From the NCBI GenBank assembly GCA_021773565.1, contig JAJFJZ010000028.1, positions 26,548-90,547 of the forward strand: DNA of 64,000 nucleotides, written 5' to 3'. Shown here piece by piece: positions 8,319-16,608 of this stretch. This DNA is from Gammaproteobacteria bacterium. Its GTDB lineage: Bacteria > Pseudomonadota > Gammaproteobacteria > Pseudomonadales > Azotimanducaceae. Numbering within the stretch: the first letter of the stretch is position 1; each line of letters opens with the position of its first letter. A program made the translations under genes and the position numbers. The notes beneath the pieces were generated by a model. The model did no database searches. It was given only the letters and a program-made list of their open reading frames with translations, and was not told the DNA's origin.

Positions 8319-9229
8319 TGACTCAAAAAATTATCATCAATGAAGTTGGCCCGCGAGATGGCTTGCAGAATCAATCCAAATTACTGAGCATCGACGAACG
8401 CCTGCAATTGATTCGCGCACTTGTTGAAGCCAACGTTGACCATATTGAAGTGGGCGCTTTTGTTTCCCCCAAAGCGGTACCGGCCATGGCGGGAACCGAT
8501 GAAGTTTTGCAAAGCCTGCGCGGTGAGTCGGAAAATTTCTCTGTGCTAATTCCGAACCAGCGTGGATATGAACTTGCCAGGCAGGCCGGTGCAAAAACAG
8601 TAGCTATGGTGTTGTATGCCAGTGAGGGCATGGCGGTCAAAAATGTTGGCATGACAAAGTTACGGGCAGAACAGGACGCTGAGGCGATATTGCAATGTGC
8701 AAAAGCAGATGGGATTAACGTTGTTGCCACGGTTTCGGTGGCATTTGAATGCCCTTTCGATGGACCGACCGACCCTATGATTGTTTTTGAAGCCGCCAAT
8801 AAATTCCTGGATTTAGGCGTGGATAATCTGGTAATTGCCGACACCATAGGTGCAGCAAATCCCGCGCAGGTTGCCGCGCTGATGAATCGCCTCGTTGCTC
8901 GCAATGGTGCCGGTAAATTGACCTGTCACTTCCACGACACGCGAGCACTGGGTATGGCCAACGTCTACGCTGCAGTAGAAGCTGGGATCCGCCGCTTTGA
9001 TGCGTCGATATCAGGCTTGGGCGGCTGCCCGTTTGCGCCCGGGGCGAGCGGCAATATTGCAACAGAGGATGCAGTCATGATGTTACATGCTATGGGTTTC
9101 GAGACCGGGATTGATTTGCATCGACTCATGGTCGCGTCAGATTTGGCGGAGACCCTGACCGGAGCGGCGCCGGGAAGTCGCGCCAAGGCCTGGTTAAAGC
9201 CACACCTGCTCAAGAGGGCAGTGGCCTGA
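8318..9229 (+). CDS. HMG-CoA-lyase-family acyl-CoA lyase
   Basis: 303 residues with a TIM-barrel of the HMG-CoA lyase family, which splits 3-hydroxy-3-methylglutaryl-CoA or related hydroxyacyl-CoAs. Visible active-site elements are GPRDGLQN (11-18), the metal-binding HFH (His204, His206) and the signature loop GLGGCPFAPGASGN with Cys237. It starts with GTG overlapping the CoA-transferase stop. The pairing with a CaiB-type transferase suggests that a free hydroxy-acid is first converted to its CoA ester and then cleaved. A citramalyl-CoA or similar lyase is as possible as true HMG-CoA lyase. Confidence 0.87.
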   Translation: MTQKIIINEVGPRDGLQNQSKLLSIDERLQLIRALVEANVDHIEVGAFVSPKAVPAMAGTDEVLQSLRGESENFSVLIPNQRGYELARQAGAKTVAMVLYASEGMAVKNVGMTKLRAEQDAEAILQCAKADGINVVATVSVAFECPFDGPTDPMIVFEAANKFLDLGVDNLVIADTIGAANPAQVAALMNRLVARNGAGKLTCHFHDTRALGMANVYAAVEAGIRRFDASISGLGGCPFAPGASGNIATEDAVMMLHAMGFETGIDLHRLMVASDLAETLTGAAPGSRAKAWLKPHLLKRAVA

Positions 9230-9268
9230 TAGACACTATAGAAATGGATGTATCAACGAGGAACACAC

Positions 9269-11329
9269 ATGGCTTACCGATTAGGCGTTGACGTTGGCGG
9301 AACCTTTACCGACCTTTTGCTCATCAACGAGGAGTCGGGTGCGACTTTTACAGCCAAGGTGCTTTCTACCCCGGAGGACTCTTCTATTGGCGTTCTGAAT
9401 GGTATTGCCAGAATTTGCGATGAATCCGGAGTCAACCCTCGGGATGTTAATCGTGTCATGCACGGAACGACTGTTGCGACCAATGCCGTTCTTACAGGCA
9501 AAGGCGCCAGAGTAGGGCTTGTAACTACCGCGGGTTATGAGAGCACCTTGCAGGTCGCCCGCTCCTTTTGTCCTGGTGGCTTGGGAGGGTGGGTTAGCTT
9601 TGTCAAAAAGCCGCTGCTGGCTTCATTGGAATTGACTATTGGTGCTAGCGAACGAATGGGGGCCAACGGTGAAGTGGTGAGAGAACTGGATGAGGCCCGG
9701 TTCCGTGAAGATCTTATTGCGCTAAAGAGCAAGGATGAGGTCGAAGCCCTCACGATTTGTTTCATAAATGCGTATATCAACAATGCCCACGAGAGGCGGG
9801 CGCAGGAAATCGCAGCGGAGATCTTTGCGGATATTCCCATCTCAATTTCCAGCGATGTGGTGCCGGAAATGCAAGAGTATGAGCGCACGGAGACGACTGT
9901 CGTGAACTCCTACGTGCGGCCCCAGGTTTCGAAATATGTCAGTAATATGCAAGCGGCGCTGGATGACAAAATGGGCGAGGGAACCCAGTTGTCCATTCTC
10001 CGTTCAGACGGCGGCCTTGCCTCGGCGCGCGCGGCTGGAGAATCCCCGGTAAACCTGTTGATGTCAGGGCCCGCTGGTGGAGTGTCCGGTGCCGCCTACT
10101 TTTGTGGGCGCGCTGGATTTCAGAATATTCTGACCTTCGATATGGGCGGTACTTCAACGGATGTAGCACTTATTCAAAATTCGATCGCCAGGGTGCGACG
10201 CGAAACGATAGTGGGAGATGTGCGCGTTCGCGCGCCCTCTGTGGATGTTCGAACTGTCGGCGCAGGCGGAGGCTCAATAGCCTTTGTGCCGGAGCTCACA
10301 AAAGCGCTGCGAGTGGGGCCAGAATCGGCGGGTGCGGTACCTGGCCCAGCGTGCTATATGAAAGGGGGTGAATTGCCGACGGTCTGCGATGCGAATGTTG
10401 TGCTCGGCTATTTACCCTCTGATGTTCAACTTGGTGGAAGTATGGAGATTAATCGGGAGGCATCGGTAGCGGCGGTGCAGCAAATCGCCGATGCCTGTGG
10501 AATCGAACTTATGGAAGCCGCCGAGGGCATTATAAAAATCGTCAACGAATCCATGTTTGGTGCGCTCAGGCTGGTGTCAGTTGAACAGGGCTATGATCCT
10601 CGCGATTTTGCGTTGGTGGGCTTTGGTGGTGCTGGACCTTTACACGCGAACGCTCTGGCGATACTCAGTGATTCCTGGCCGGTGATTGTGCCGCCGGGGC
10701 CTGGAGTACTGTGTGCCTATGGCGATGCCACGACCCAGGTACAGGATGAAACGGCGCGAACCTATCTGACAATGACGGCGGGTCTTAGTGACGAAACCCT
10801 CAGTGCAGATCTTGAGGAGTTGGCCAGCAAAGCAGCGGACTCCTTACTGGCTGATGGGATTAAAACGGCGGATCAGCGTATTAGCTACCAGGCGGATTTA
10901 CGCTACGCCGGGCAAGCATTTCAAATCACGGTAGATTTTACTCCGGAAGAGCTTGCAGCCAGGGGTGTGGCTTTGCTTACAGAAACTTTTGATGCAGAGC
11001 ATGAACAGTTGTTTACATTCAAATTGGATGACGGACACGAAATATTAATGATAAGAGCTGTCGCTCGAGCCACAGCAAAGGCCCCCGCTGAACAGACCGT
11101 TGGTGATGCTTCAGCGAGCCTGGAAGGCTGCGTGGTGCAAGACACTGAGTTTTACTACGATGGTTCCTGGCACAAAGCAACAATATATGACCGCAGTAAA
11201 CTTCATGCAGGACTTGTGGTGCCTGGGCCGGCCATTGTTGGAGAAATGGATTCCACCACAGTCATTTTGCCAGGCTTTGTAGCGACAATAGATGAAGTCG
11301 GCAACCTACTCATTAACTCAGCTCGATAA
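9269..11329 (+). CDS. Hydantoinase/oxoprolinase A-type subunit (HyuA family)
   Basis: 686 residues from the ATG at 9269, which I prefer to the in-frame ATG at 9248 because a GAGGA ribosome binding site sits six bases before it. The N-terminus GVDVGGTFTD and the internal FDMGGTSTDVAL are the two nucleotide-phosphate loops of the acetate/sugar-kinase-like fold found in HyuA, N-methylhydantoinase and 5-oxoprolinase. These enzymes open a cyclic amide, or carboxylate a ketone, at the cost of ATP together with a HyuB partner. The partner is the next gene, 10 bases downstream. Confidence 0.87.
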   Translation: MAYRLGVDVGGTFTDLLLINEESGATFTAKVLSTPEDSSIGVLNGIARICDESGVNPRDVNRVMHGTTVATNAVLTGKGARVGLVTTAGYESTLQVARSFCPGGLGGWVSFVKKPLLASLELTIGASERMGANGEVVRELDEARFREDLIALKSKDEVEALTICFINAYINNAHERRAQEIAAEIFADIPISISSDVVPEMQEYERTETTVVNSYVRPQVSKYVSNMQAALDDKMGEGTQLSILRSDGGLASARAAGESPVNLLMSGPAGGVSGAAYFCGRAGFQNILTFDMGGTSTDVALIQNSIARVRRETIVGDVRVRAPSVDVRTVGAGGGSIAFVPELTKALRVGPESAGAVPGPACYMKGGELPTVCDANVVLGYLPSDVQLGGSMEINREASVAAVQQIADACGIELMEAAEGIIKIVNESMFGALRLVSVEQGYDPRDFALVGFGGAGPLHANALAILSDSWPVIVPPGPGVLCAYGDATTQVQDETARTYLTMTAGLSDETLSADLEELASKAADSLLADGIKTADQRISYQADLRYAGQAFQITVDFTPEELAARGVALLTETFDAEHEQLFTFKLDDGHEILMIRAVARATAKAPAEQTVGDASASLEGCVVQDTEFYYDGSWHKATIYDRSKLHAGLVVPGPAIVGEMDSTTVILPGFVATIDEVGNLLINSAR

Positions 11330-11339
11330 GGACCAGGTC

Positions 11340-13211
11340 ATGACAGCACGGCTTATTGAAACGAATACAAAACCGCTTGAGAAAATAGACGTTGATGGTG
11401 TCACGGTTGATATTATCGAAAACGCGCTCCGCAATGCACGCGAGGAAATGGATGCGGTATTGTTTAGAACGGCGATGTCCCCTGGCATCCGCGAGCAGGG
11501 GGATTGTTTCCCCATGATTGCCAATAAGAGGGGAAAGATGGTGGTGGGCCAGTTCGGTTCTTTTATCGGGCCTTTTCTGGAGGCCTATGACGCTGAGATA
11601 GAAGAGGGTGATGTTATTCTCACAAACGATCCTTACATGTGCAATGCGGCAGTTTCGCATTTGCCGGATTGGGTGGTTTTGGTCCCGGTTTTCAAAAATG
11701 GCCGCCACATTGCCTGGTCTGCGATGTTTGGTCATATGTCAGACAACGGTGGTATGGTTCCGGGCTCTATTCCCATAGAGGCCACGACCATCTATCAGGA
11801 AGGCATTCGAATTCCCCCGACCAAGCTGTATAAAAAGGGAGTGCTGCAATCCGACCTTCTCGAACTTATTTTGCACAATGTTCGCACCCCCCAGTGGAAT
11901 CGCTTCGACCTCAATGCCCTTGTAGCAGCGTGTAATACCGCAGCCAAGCGCTGCGTTGAGCTAGCCGATCGTTTTGGTGATGATGTGCTCTATTCCACCA
12001 TGGACATTATGTTGCAGCGTAACTTTGATGCGATGAAGCACATTATCCAGATGTTCATTCCCGAGGAGCCCAGAGAATTTGTTGATTACATTTGTGACGA
12101 CGGTATGGGCATGGGCCCCTACAAGATCAAGTGCAAGATGTGGCGCGAGGGCAGTATCGCACATTTTGATTTTGACGGAACGGACCCACAGGCCCAAAGT
12201 TCGGTGAACTTTTATCTGAACGAAGATATGTTTAAAATGTTTTTCGGCTCTTTCACCATCAATGTGGTTGATCCACAGATTGTTTTTAACGACGGCTTTT
12301 ATGATCTTGTGAAGGTGAACATTCCCCAGGGCACCCTGTTAAAACCCAATTTTCCCGCAGCTCTGTCCGGTAGAACCCACGCCCTGGGCCGAATCTTCGA
12401 CGTGCTCGGGGCCTTGTTGGGAATGGGCGCCCCCGAAGATATGTTAAATGCCGCAGGTTTTTCCGACTCTCCCCACTTGTTCTACTCAGGCTATGACGAC
12501 AATGGCGAGTGGTTCCAGCTATTTCAAATAGGCTTTGGCGGTGTGCCGGGTCGGCCGGTCGGTGACGGACCCGATGGCCATTCACTGTGGCCGGGATTTA
12601 CCAATGTGCCTAACGAATTCATCGAGTCGTATTTTCCTCTGCGCATTGAACGCTATGAAACCATTCCCGATTCCGGAGGTGCCGGTTTGCATCGCGGTGG
12701 CAATGGTTTAAGCGTTGCCTATCGCTTCCTTTGTGACGGCGACATCGGTATTCACGATGAGCGATGGTTGACGTATCCCTGGGGTGTTCTAGGTGGAGAT
12801 ACCGGTTTGCGTTCTACCAAGCGTATAGTGCGAGCGGATGGCTCCGAGCAATGGCTACCAGCCAAAGCTGAAGGCATTAAAGTCAAGAAGGGGGATCTGC
12901 TGTACTTCAACACCTGGGGTGGCGGTGGTTGGGGCGATCCCTATAATCGAGACCCCCAGTTAGTGATGGACGACGTCAATCGCAGACTCGTCACCTCCCA
13001 GGGCGCACTGCGCTACGGCGTGGTGATAACAGATAATGGCACGGTTGATCTTGATGCTACCTCAGCACTCAGAGCTGACTTGAAATCGAAGCGTGAGGAT
13101 ATTCCGATGTTTAATCATGGGGGCGAGCTGGAAGATATCCGTGCACGTTGTGAGGCTGAAACCCATTTGCCAGCACCGGTTCAACCGGAATTTGTGGTGG
13201 CCCGCGCCTAA
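11340..13211 (+). CDS. Hydantoinase B/oxoprolinase-type subunit (HyuB family)
   Basis: 623 residues. The start is set at the ATG at 11340, preceded by AAGGA at 11328-11332; an earlier in-frame start at 11292 would overlap the HyuA gene. The protein shows HyuB hallmarks: EMDAVLFRTAMSPGIREQGD near the N-terminus, LTNDPYMCNAAVSHLPD, and a C-terminal GGAGLHRGGNGL and TWGGGGWGDP. It forms the second subunit of the ATP-dependent cyclic-amide hydrolase. The exact ring substrate (hydantoin, methylhydantoin, oxoproline or other) is not determined. Confidence 0.87.
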   Translation: MTARLIETNTKPLEKIDVDGVTVDIIENALRNAREEMDAVLFRTAMSPGIREQGDCFPMIANKRGKMVVGQFGSFIGPFLEAYDAEIEEGDVILTNDPYMCNAAVSHLPDWVVLVPVFKNGRHIAWSAMFGHMSDNGGMVPGSIPIEATTIYQEGIRIPPTKLYKKGVLQSDLLELILHNVRTPQWNRFDLNALVAACNTAAKRCVELADRFGDDVLYSTMDIMLQRNFDAMKHIIQMFIPEEPREFVDYICDDGMGMGPYKIKCKMWREGSIAHFDFDGTDPQAQSSVNFYLNEDMFKMFFGSFTINVVDPQIVFNDGFYDLVKVNIPQGTLLKPNFPAALSGRTHALGRIFDVLGALLGMGAPEDMLNAAGFSDSPHLFYSGYDDNGEWFQLFQIGFGGVPGRPVGDGPDGHSLWPGFTNVPNEFIESYFPLRIERYETIPDSGGAGLHRGGNGLSVAYRFLCDGDIGIHDERWLTYPWGVLGGDTGLRSTKRIVRADGSEQWLPAKAEGIKVKKGDLLYFNTWGGGGWGDPYNRDPQLVMDDVNRRLVTSQGALRYGVVITDNGTVDLDATSALRADLKSKREDIPMFNHGGELEDIRARCEAETHLPAPVQPEFVVARA

Positions 13212-13229
13212 GGCGCGACTCATCATGAT

Positions 13230-13239
13230 TCGTATACAC
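13230..13239. promoter_or_regulatory. Degenerate GntR-type operator
   Basis: TCGTATACAC matches eight of ten positions of the TTGTATACAA operator and lies 11 bases before the start codon of the amidohydrolase gene. It may be a weak extra site for the same regulator, or chance. Confidence 0.25.
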
Positions 13240-13250
13240 TGAGTTTACGC

Positions 13251-13871
13251 ATGGATCTGGATTCTACTGACATTGGTATTGGCAGCCGCCCTGCGCTCGT
13301 TGTCGTTGATATGATACTGGGTTTTACTGATCCTGCCTGTGCGCTTGGCAGCCATTGCCCGGATGTCATCGCTGCCAATCGACGTCTACTCGATGTTTTT
13401 CGCGAACGCAAACTCCCGATTTTTTTTACGACGGTTGTCTATCACTATCCCGATCAGGCGCGAGTGTTTCGCGAGCGTGTAAAAGCGTTGAATGTACTCA
13501 CACCGGAATCAGCGTGGATAAAGATTGATCCCGCTTTGGCGCGCAGAGCCGACGAAGTATTGATTGAAAAGCAATGGGCAAGCGCTTTCCATAAAACCGA
13601 TCTGGATGCCCGATTGCGATCTGCCAATGTTGATTCTCTTGTTGTTACGGGTTTGACCACCAGTGGATGTGTCCGGGCGACCGCGGTCGACGGCTTGCAG
13701 TATGACTATTCCGTGGTGGTTGTGAAGGATGCGGTGGGCGATCGCAACGAAGAGGCGCATAAGGCCAATCTGTTTGACCTTCAGGCCAAATACGCCGATG
13801 TGCAAAGCTGTAGTGAGCTTATCGCCTCTCTGGAGAAGGGTACTGCCAGGTTAAAGGGCCAAGATGGATAG
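13251..13871 (+). CDS. Isochorismatase-fold cysteine amidohydrolase
   Basis: 206 residues of the isochorismatase-like hydrolase family. The catalytic triad is visible as Asp20 (VVVDM), Lys107 (IEKQWASAF) and Cys140 in GLTTSGCVRATAVDG. That last motif is typical of N-carbamoylsarcosine amidase and maleamate amidase relatives. Directly after HyuA/HyuB it would fit hydrolysis of an N-carbamoyl or amide product from ring opening, as in creatinine-type pathways. The ribosome binding site is weak. No sarcosine oxidase is nearby, so that specific pathway is not proven. Confidence 0.85.
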   Translation: MDLDSTDIGIGSRPALVVVDMILGFTDPACALGSHCPDVIAANRRLLDVFRERKLPIFFTTVVYHYPDQARVFRERVKALNVLTPESAWIKIDPALARRADEVLIEKQWASAFHKTDLDARLRSANVDSLVVTGLTTSGCVRATAVDGLQYDYSVVVVKDAVGDRNEEAHKANLFDLQAKYADVQSCSELIASLEKGTARLKGQDG

Positions 13872-13942
13872 AATCGGCCCATGAACACCTTCAATCGCCT
13901 CTGAGTTCCACCCGATATCATCAGTTTCTCCGTCTGGCTATT

Positions 13943-14398
13943 CTAACGTTTCAACTCTTCATCCAGGTTTTTTTGCATCCTTAAGAGCAACGAAACAAGC
14001 AACTTCTGCTCAGTTTTAGTGAGGCCCTGCGTTGCAATTTTGCGTAGTTGTTCAACGTGTTTGGACAAAGGCTCTATATGGGGGTTAACTTTGTCGGTCA
14101 AATAGATGCGGTTAACTCTTCGATCTCGCAGGTCGGCCTTGCGAGTAATCCATCCACTTGCCTCCAGCTTGTCCAGAATTTTCCCCATAGGTGGAGTGGC
14201 AATACTGAGTTCATCAGCCAATTCGGTTTGGGTTCGTCCCTCTGCAGAATAGAGTGCTCTAAGCACCTGCCATTGCGCGCGAGTCAGGCCAAGGTGTTTA
14301 ACATTGCGATTAAATAGCCGGGAAAAAGCAAGACCTAGTTCATGAATAATGACAGCCAGCTGTGTATCCGTTGCAGAGGTTTTGTTCGATTTAGGCAC
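13943..14398 (-). CDS. MarR-family transcriptional regulator
   Basis: 151 residues with a winged helix-turn-helix of the MarR type: LTRAQWQVLRALY, GRTQTELADELSIATPPMGKILDKLEASGWI, then the wing with RRVNRIYLTDK. It probably acts as a dimer that releases DNA on binding a small aromatic or lipophilic molecule. It is divergent from the thioesterase/RND operon. The shared gap holds a perfect twelve-base palindrome next to a TATAAT box, the expected arrangement for repression of the efflux operon. Confidence 0.88.
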   Translation of the reverse strand: MPKSNKTSATDTQLAVIIHELGLAFSRLFNRNVKHLGLTRAQWQVLRALYSAEGRTQTELADELSIATPPMGKILDKLEASGWITRKADLRDRRVNRIYLTDKVNPHIEPLSKHVEQLRKIATQGLTKTEQKLLVSLLLRMQKNLDEELKR

Positions 14399-14464
14399 GC
14401 AATTTGTTTCCGCTTAACCTTGAATGTGACCAATTTTGCATAATACATTGAGAAATAGATACTG

Positions 14465-14483
14465 TAACTATAGTTATTATAAT
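14465..14483 (+). promoter_or_regulatory. MarR operator palindrome abutting a -10 box
   Basis: TAACTATAGTTA (14465-14476) is a perfect palindrome. It is followed immediately by TATAAT (14478-14483), a consensus -10 element pointing toward the thioesterase gene. A partial second copy (GTTACTATAG) lies at 14488-14497. No good -35 is seen at 17 bases. MarR binding here would block polymerase. Confidence 0.55.
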
Positions 14484-14531
14484 CTCAGTTACTATAGAAT
14501 GAAGAAACTTTTATTCTACCCAGGGTTAAGT

Positions 14532-15062
14532 ATGCCGTTGCAAGACTCGCTACAGGAAAAGTTTAGCGACTACCTATCCAGACCGGAATTCAGGGAGCAA
14601 TATGCGAGCCGTCCTGGGGCTCACGCTGACCTTAACGTAAAGATTAACTCGGTTGATGCATCCGGTGTACAAATGAGTTTTATGCCCACAATATCAATTG
14701 CTGCGAGCAAGCATACAGGGTTTTGTGATCCTGGCCCCGTTACGACTCTAATGGACTCAGCTATGGGACTTAGCGTCATGTTAAGCCTCGAAGAGTTTTC
14801 TTCCATTGCCACGCTTGAACTGCGTACGGACTGGATAACGAATCCTGTTGTTAACGAGGAAATTCTAGTTAACGCACAAGTCGAATGTAATACAGAAGGT
14901 TTGGTCTTTGTGCATGCCAGAGCCTGGCAACAGAATCAGGCCATGCCATTCTGCCGAGGTACAGGTCGCTTCATGTTAACCCAAGGTGAAGGAAACCTTG
15001 CCCGGGTGATTATGGAAACGGCCAGAGCGCAGGAATTTCCGGATGAACGAGGTGATCAATGA
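14532..15062 (+). CDS. Hotdog-fold thioesterase-like protein (PaaI type), first of a pair
   Basis: About 176 residues from the ATG at 14532, chosen because AGGG lies a few bases upstream and because earlier in-frame ATGs (14436, 14499) fall in or near the promoter. The middle part, with CDPGPVTTLMDSAMGLSVML followed by strands ending TLELRTDWI, is the hotdog-fold active-site pattern of PaaI-like acyl-CoA thioesterases. The ATGA overlap with the next gene indicates translational coupling. Substrate unknown. Confidence 0.7.
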   Translation: MPLQDSLQEKFSDYLSRPEFREQYASRPGAHADLNVKINSVDASGVQMSFMPTISIAASKHTGFCDPGPVTTLMDSAMGLSVMLSLEEFSSIATLELRTDWITNPVVNEEILVNAQVECNTEGLVFVHARAWQQNQAMPFCRGTGRFMLTQGEGNLARVIMETARAQEFPDERGDQ

Positions 15063-15481
15063 GTCAGTCGGTGGTGGATATAGCAGAGATACCCTATGCC
15101 ATGTCGTTAAAAGTAAGAGCTGAAGTAGTAAATGAGGAATTGCGATTTTGTCTGCCCGCAGATGAGCGTTTTATGGGAAATCCCATGATTCGGGCTTTCC
15201 ACGGCGGGATTATTAATGGATTTCTGAATTGCGTGATGCGCTTGAACGCGATGCAAATAGCTGAGTTACTTGAACCTCCACAGCTTGTAAGCATGACAAC
15301 TGGTTACTTAAGATCAGCGCACATAGCTGGTGATCTATATGCAAGCAGCACCATAAACCGACTTGGGAAACGAATCGTTTCAGTATCAGCTAGAGCCTGG
15401 CAGATTTCGGAACAAGTACCGGAAAGATTGGTTGCTCAGGCCACGGCTTCCCTGCAAATTTCGCCGGGTTCCAAAAAGTGA
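15059..15481 (+). CDS. Hotdog-fold thioesterase-like protein (PaaI type), second of a pair
   Basis: 140 residues, again hotdog-like: a central helix with AFHGGIINGFLNCVMRL and a strand MTTGYLRSAHIAGDLYASSTINRLG. It is shorter than and diverged from its upstream neighbour; the two may form a heteromer. The start overlaps the previous stop (ATGA) and the end overlaps the GTG of the adaptor gene, so it sits inside a tight operon with an efflux pump. The operon suggests processing of an acyl-CoA or toxic acid coupled to export. Confidence 0.68.
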   Translation: MSQSVVDIAEIPYAMSLKVRAEVVNEELRFCLPADERFMGNPMIRAFHGGIINGFLNCVMRLNAMQIAELLEPPQLVSMTTGYLRSAHIAGDLYASSTINRLGKRIVSVSARAWQISEQVPERLVAQATASLQISPGSKK

Positions 15482-16608
15482 ACTATGTTACCTGCAAAGA
15501 ATTAATCCAGCCGCACGGCTGTTTTGTTTTAAGTGGGTTTTTGTTATTTGTTCTCACCGCATGTGATGCACCTCCCCCTTCAAGTGAGGTAAGCGCTGAA
15601 TTAAAACCTGCGTCCAGTGTATTTGTTTCAATTGTAAATCCGGAACAGATAATGATAGCTGACCCGCTTATTGCAACGGGAACGATTGCCGCCAAACAAA
15701 CCAGTGCTATTGGGCCGCTTGCTGAAGGTGTGGTTGAACAGATATTCGTTAGAGTTGGAGATCGGGTCAAGAAAGGACAGCCGCTGTTTCAAACCAGAAA
15801 ATCCGATTATCTTCGTAAAGTAAAAGAACTTGAAGCTGGATTGAAAGTAGGTGACGCAGAGCTGGTTAAGGCACAGCGGGATGTTCGCCGAGCAACTGAA
15901 CTTGTTAACCGCGGATTGCTGGCGACTTCGCAAAAGGAGGATGCGGAAACAGCATACAACGTTGCAGAAGCCAGACTTCAACAGGCTAAAACCTCTTTGG
16001 CTACTGCACAGCAGGCCTTGCAGGATACTACAGTACGGTCTCCTTTTGATGGCGCTATATCAGCCAGGTATGTGGATGAGGGCGTGTATATGAGCAACCG
16101 CTTCTCAGGCATGGGAAACTCTGCCGTGGTACAGGTTCTGGAGTGTGAGATCGCTGCTGCAATACTTGTCGCTCCGGAAGTCGAGTTATCACGATTACGA
16201 CTTGGCCTGTCAGGCCTGCTTTACGTCTTGGGCCATGCCGATCCGATTCAATCCAAAATTTTGATTCTGAATGATTTGGTTGATCCAGTTGCCAGAACTG
16301 TTGATTTTCGCATGGCCTTCCTGAATCCGGACTGCCAGGTGAAGGCAGGACAATTTGTCAGGGCAGAGGTTAATGTTGATCCGCGTCAGGTAATCGTTTT
16401 GCCACGATCTGCGTTAAGAGGGGTTGAAGGCGCGTATTACGTTTATGTCGTTGAAGATAGTACTGCTTCAAAGTTTTCTATCCAGGTGCGTGATCTCGAT
16501 GCGACCAGGGTTGAAGTACTATCAAACATTGAGCTATCACAGAGCGTTATCGTTAGTCCTCAAGGTAGTGTGAGGGATGGAACTAAAGTAGAGATTATCC
16601 AGCCATGA
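15478..16608 (+). CDS. RND efflux periplasmic adaptor (membrane fusion) lipoprotein
   Basis: 376 residues with a GTG start overlapping the previous stop. A hydrophobic leader and a lipobox (VLTAC, Cys29) indicate a lipoprotein. The order is lipoyl/barrel-sandwich half (GTIAAKQTSAIGPLAEGVVEQIFVRVGDRVKKGQPLF), alpha-hairpin (about 115-185), second lipoyl half (VRSPFDGAISARYVDEG) and beta-barrel plus membrane-proximal domain. It links the permease to an outer-membrane channel. Its stop overlaps the permease start. Confidence 0.9.
   Translation: MNYVTCKELIQPHGCFVLSGFLLFVLTACDAPPPSSEVSAELKPASSVFVSIVNPEQIMIADPLIATGTIAAKQTSAIGPLAEGVVEQIFVRVGDRVKKGQPLFQTRKSDYLRKVKELEAGLKVGDAELVKAQRDVRRATELVNRGLLATSQKEDAETAYNVAEARLQQAKTSLATAQQALQDTTVRSPFDGAISARYVDEGVYMSNRFSGMGNSAVVQVLECEIAAAILVAPEVELSRLRLGLSGLLYVLGHADPIQSKILILNDLVDPVARTVDFRMAFLNPDCQVKAGQFVRAEVNVDPRQVIVLPRSALRGVEGAYYVYVVEDSTASKFSIQVRDLDATRVEVLSNIELSQSVIVSPQGSVRDGTKVEIIQP

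Noticed and set aside
8371..8904. 177-residue minus-strand frame inside the HMG-CoA-lyase gene
   Set aside because: It shadows a gene with complete catalytic motifs; amino-acid make-up is typical of antisense frames.
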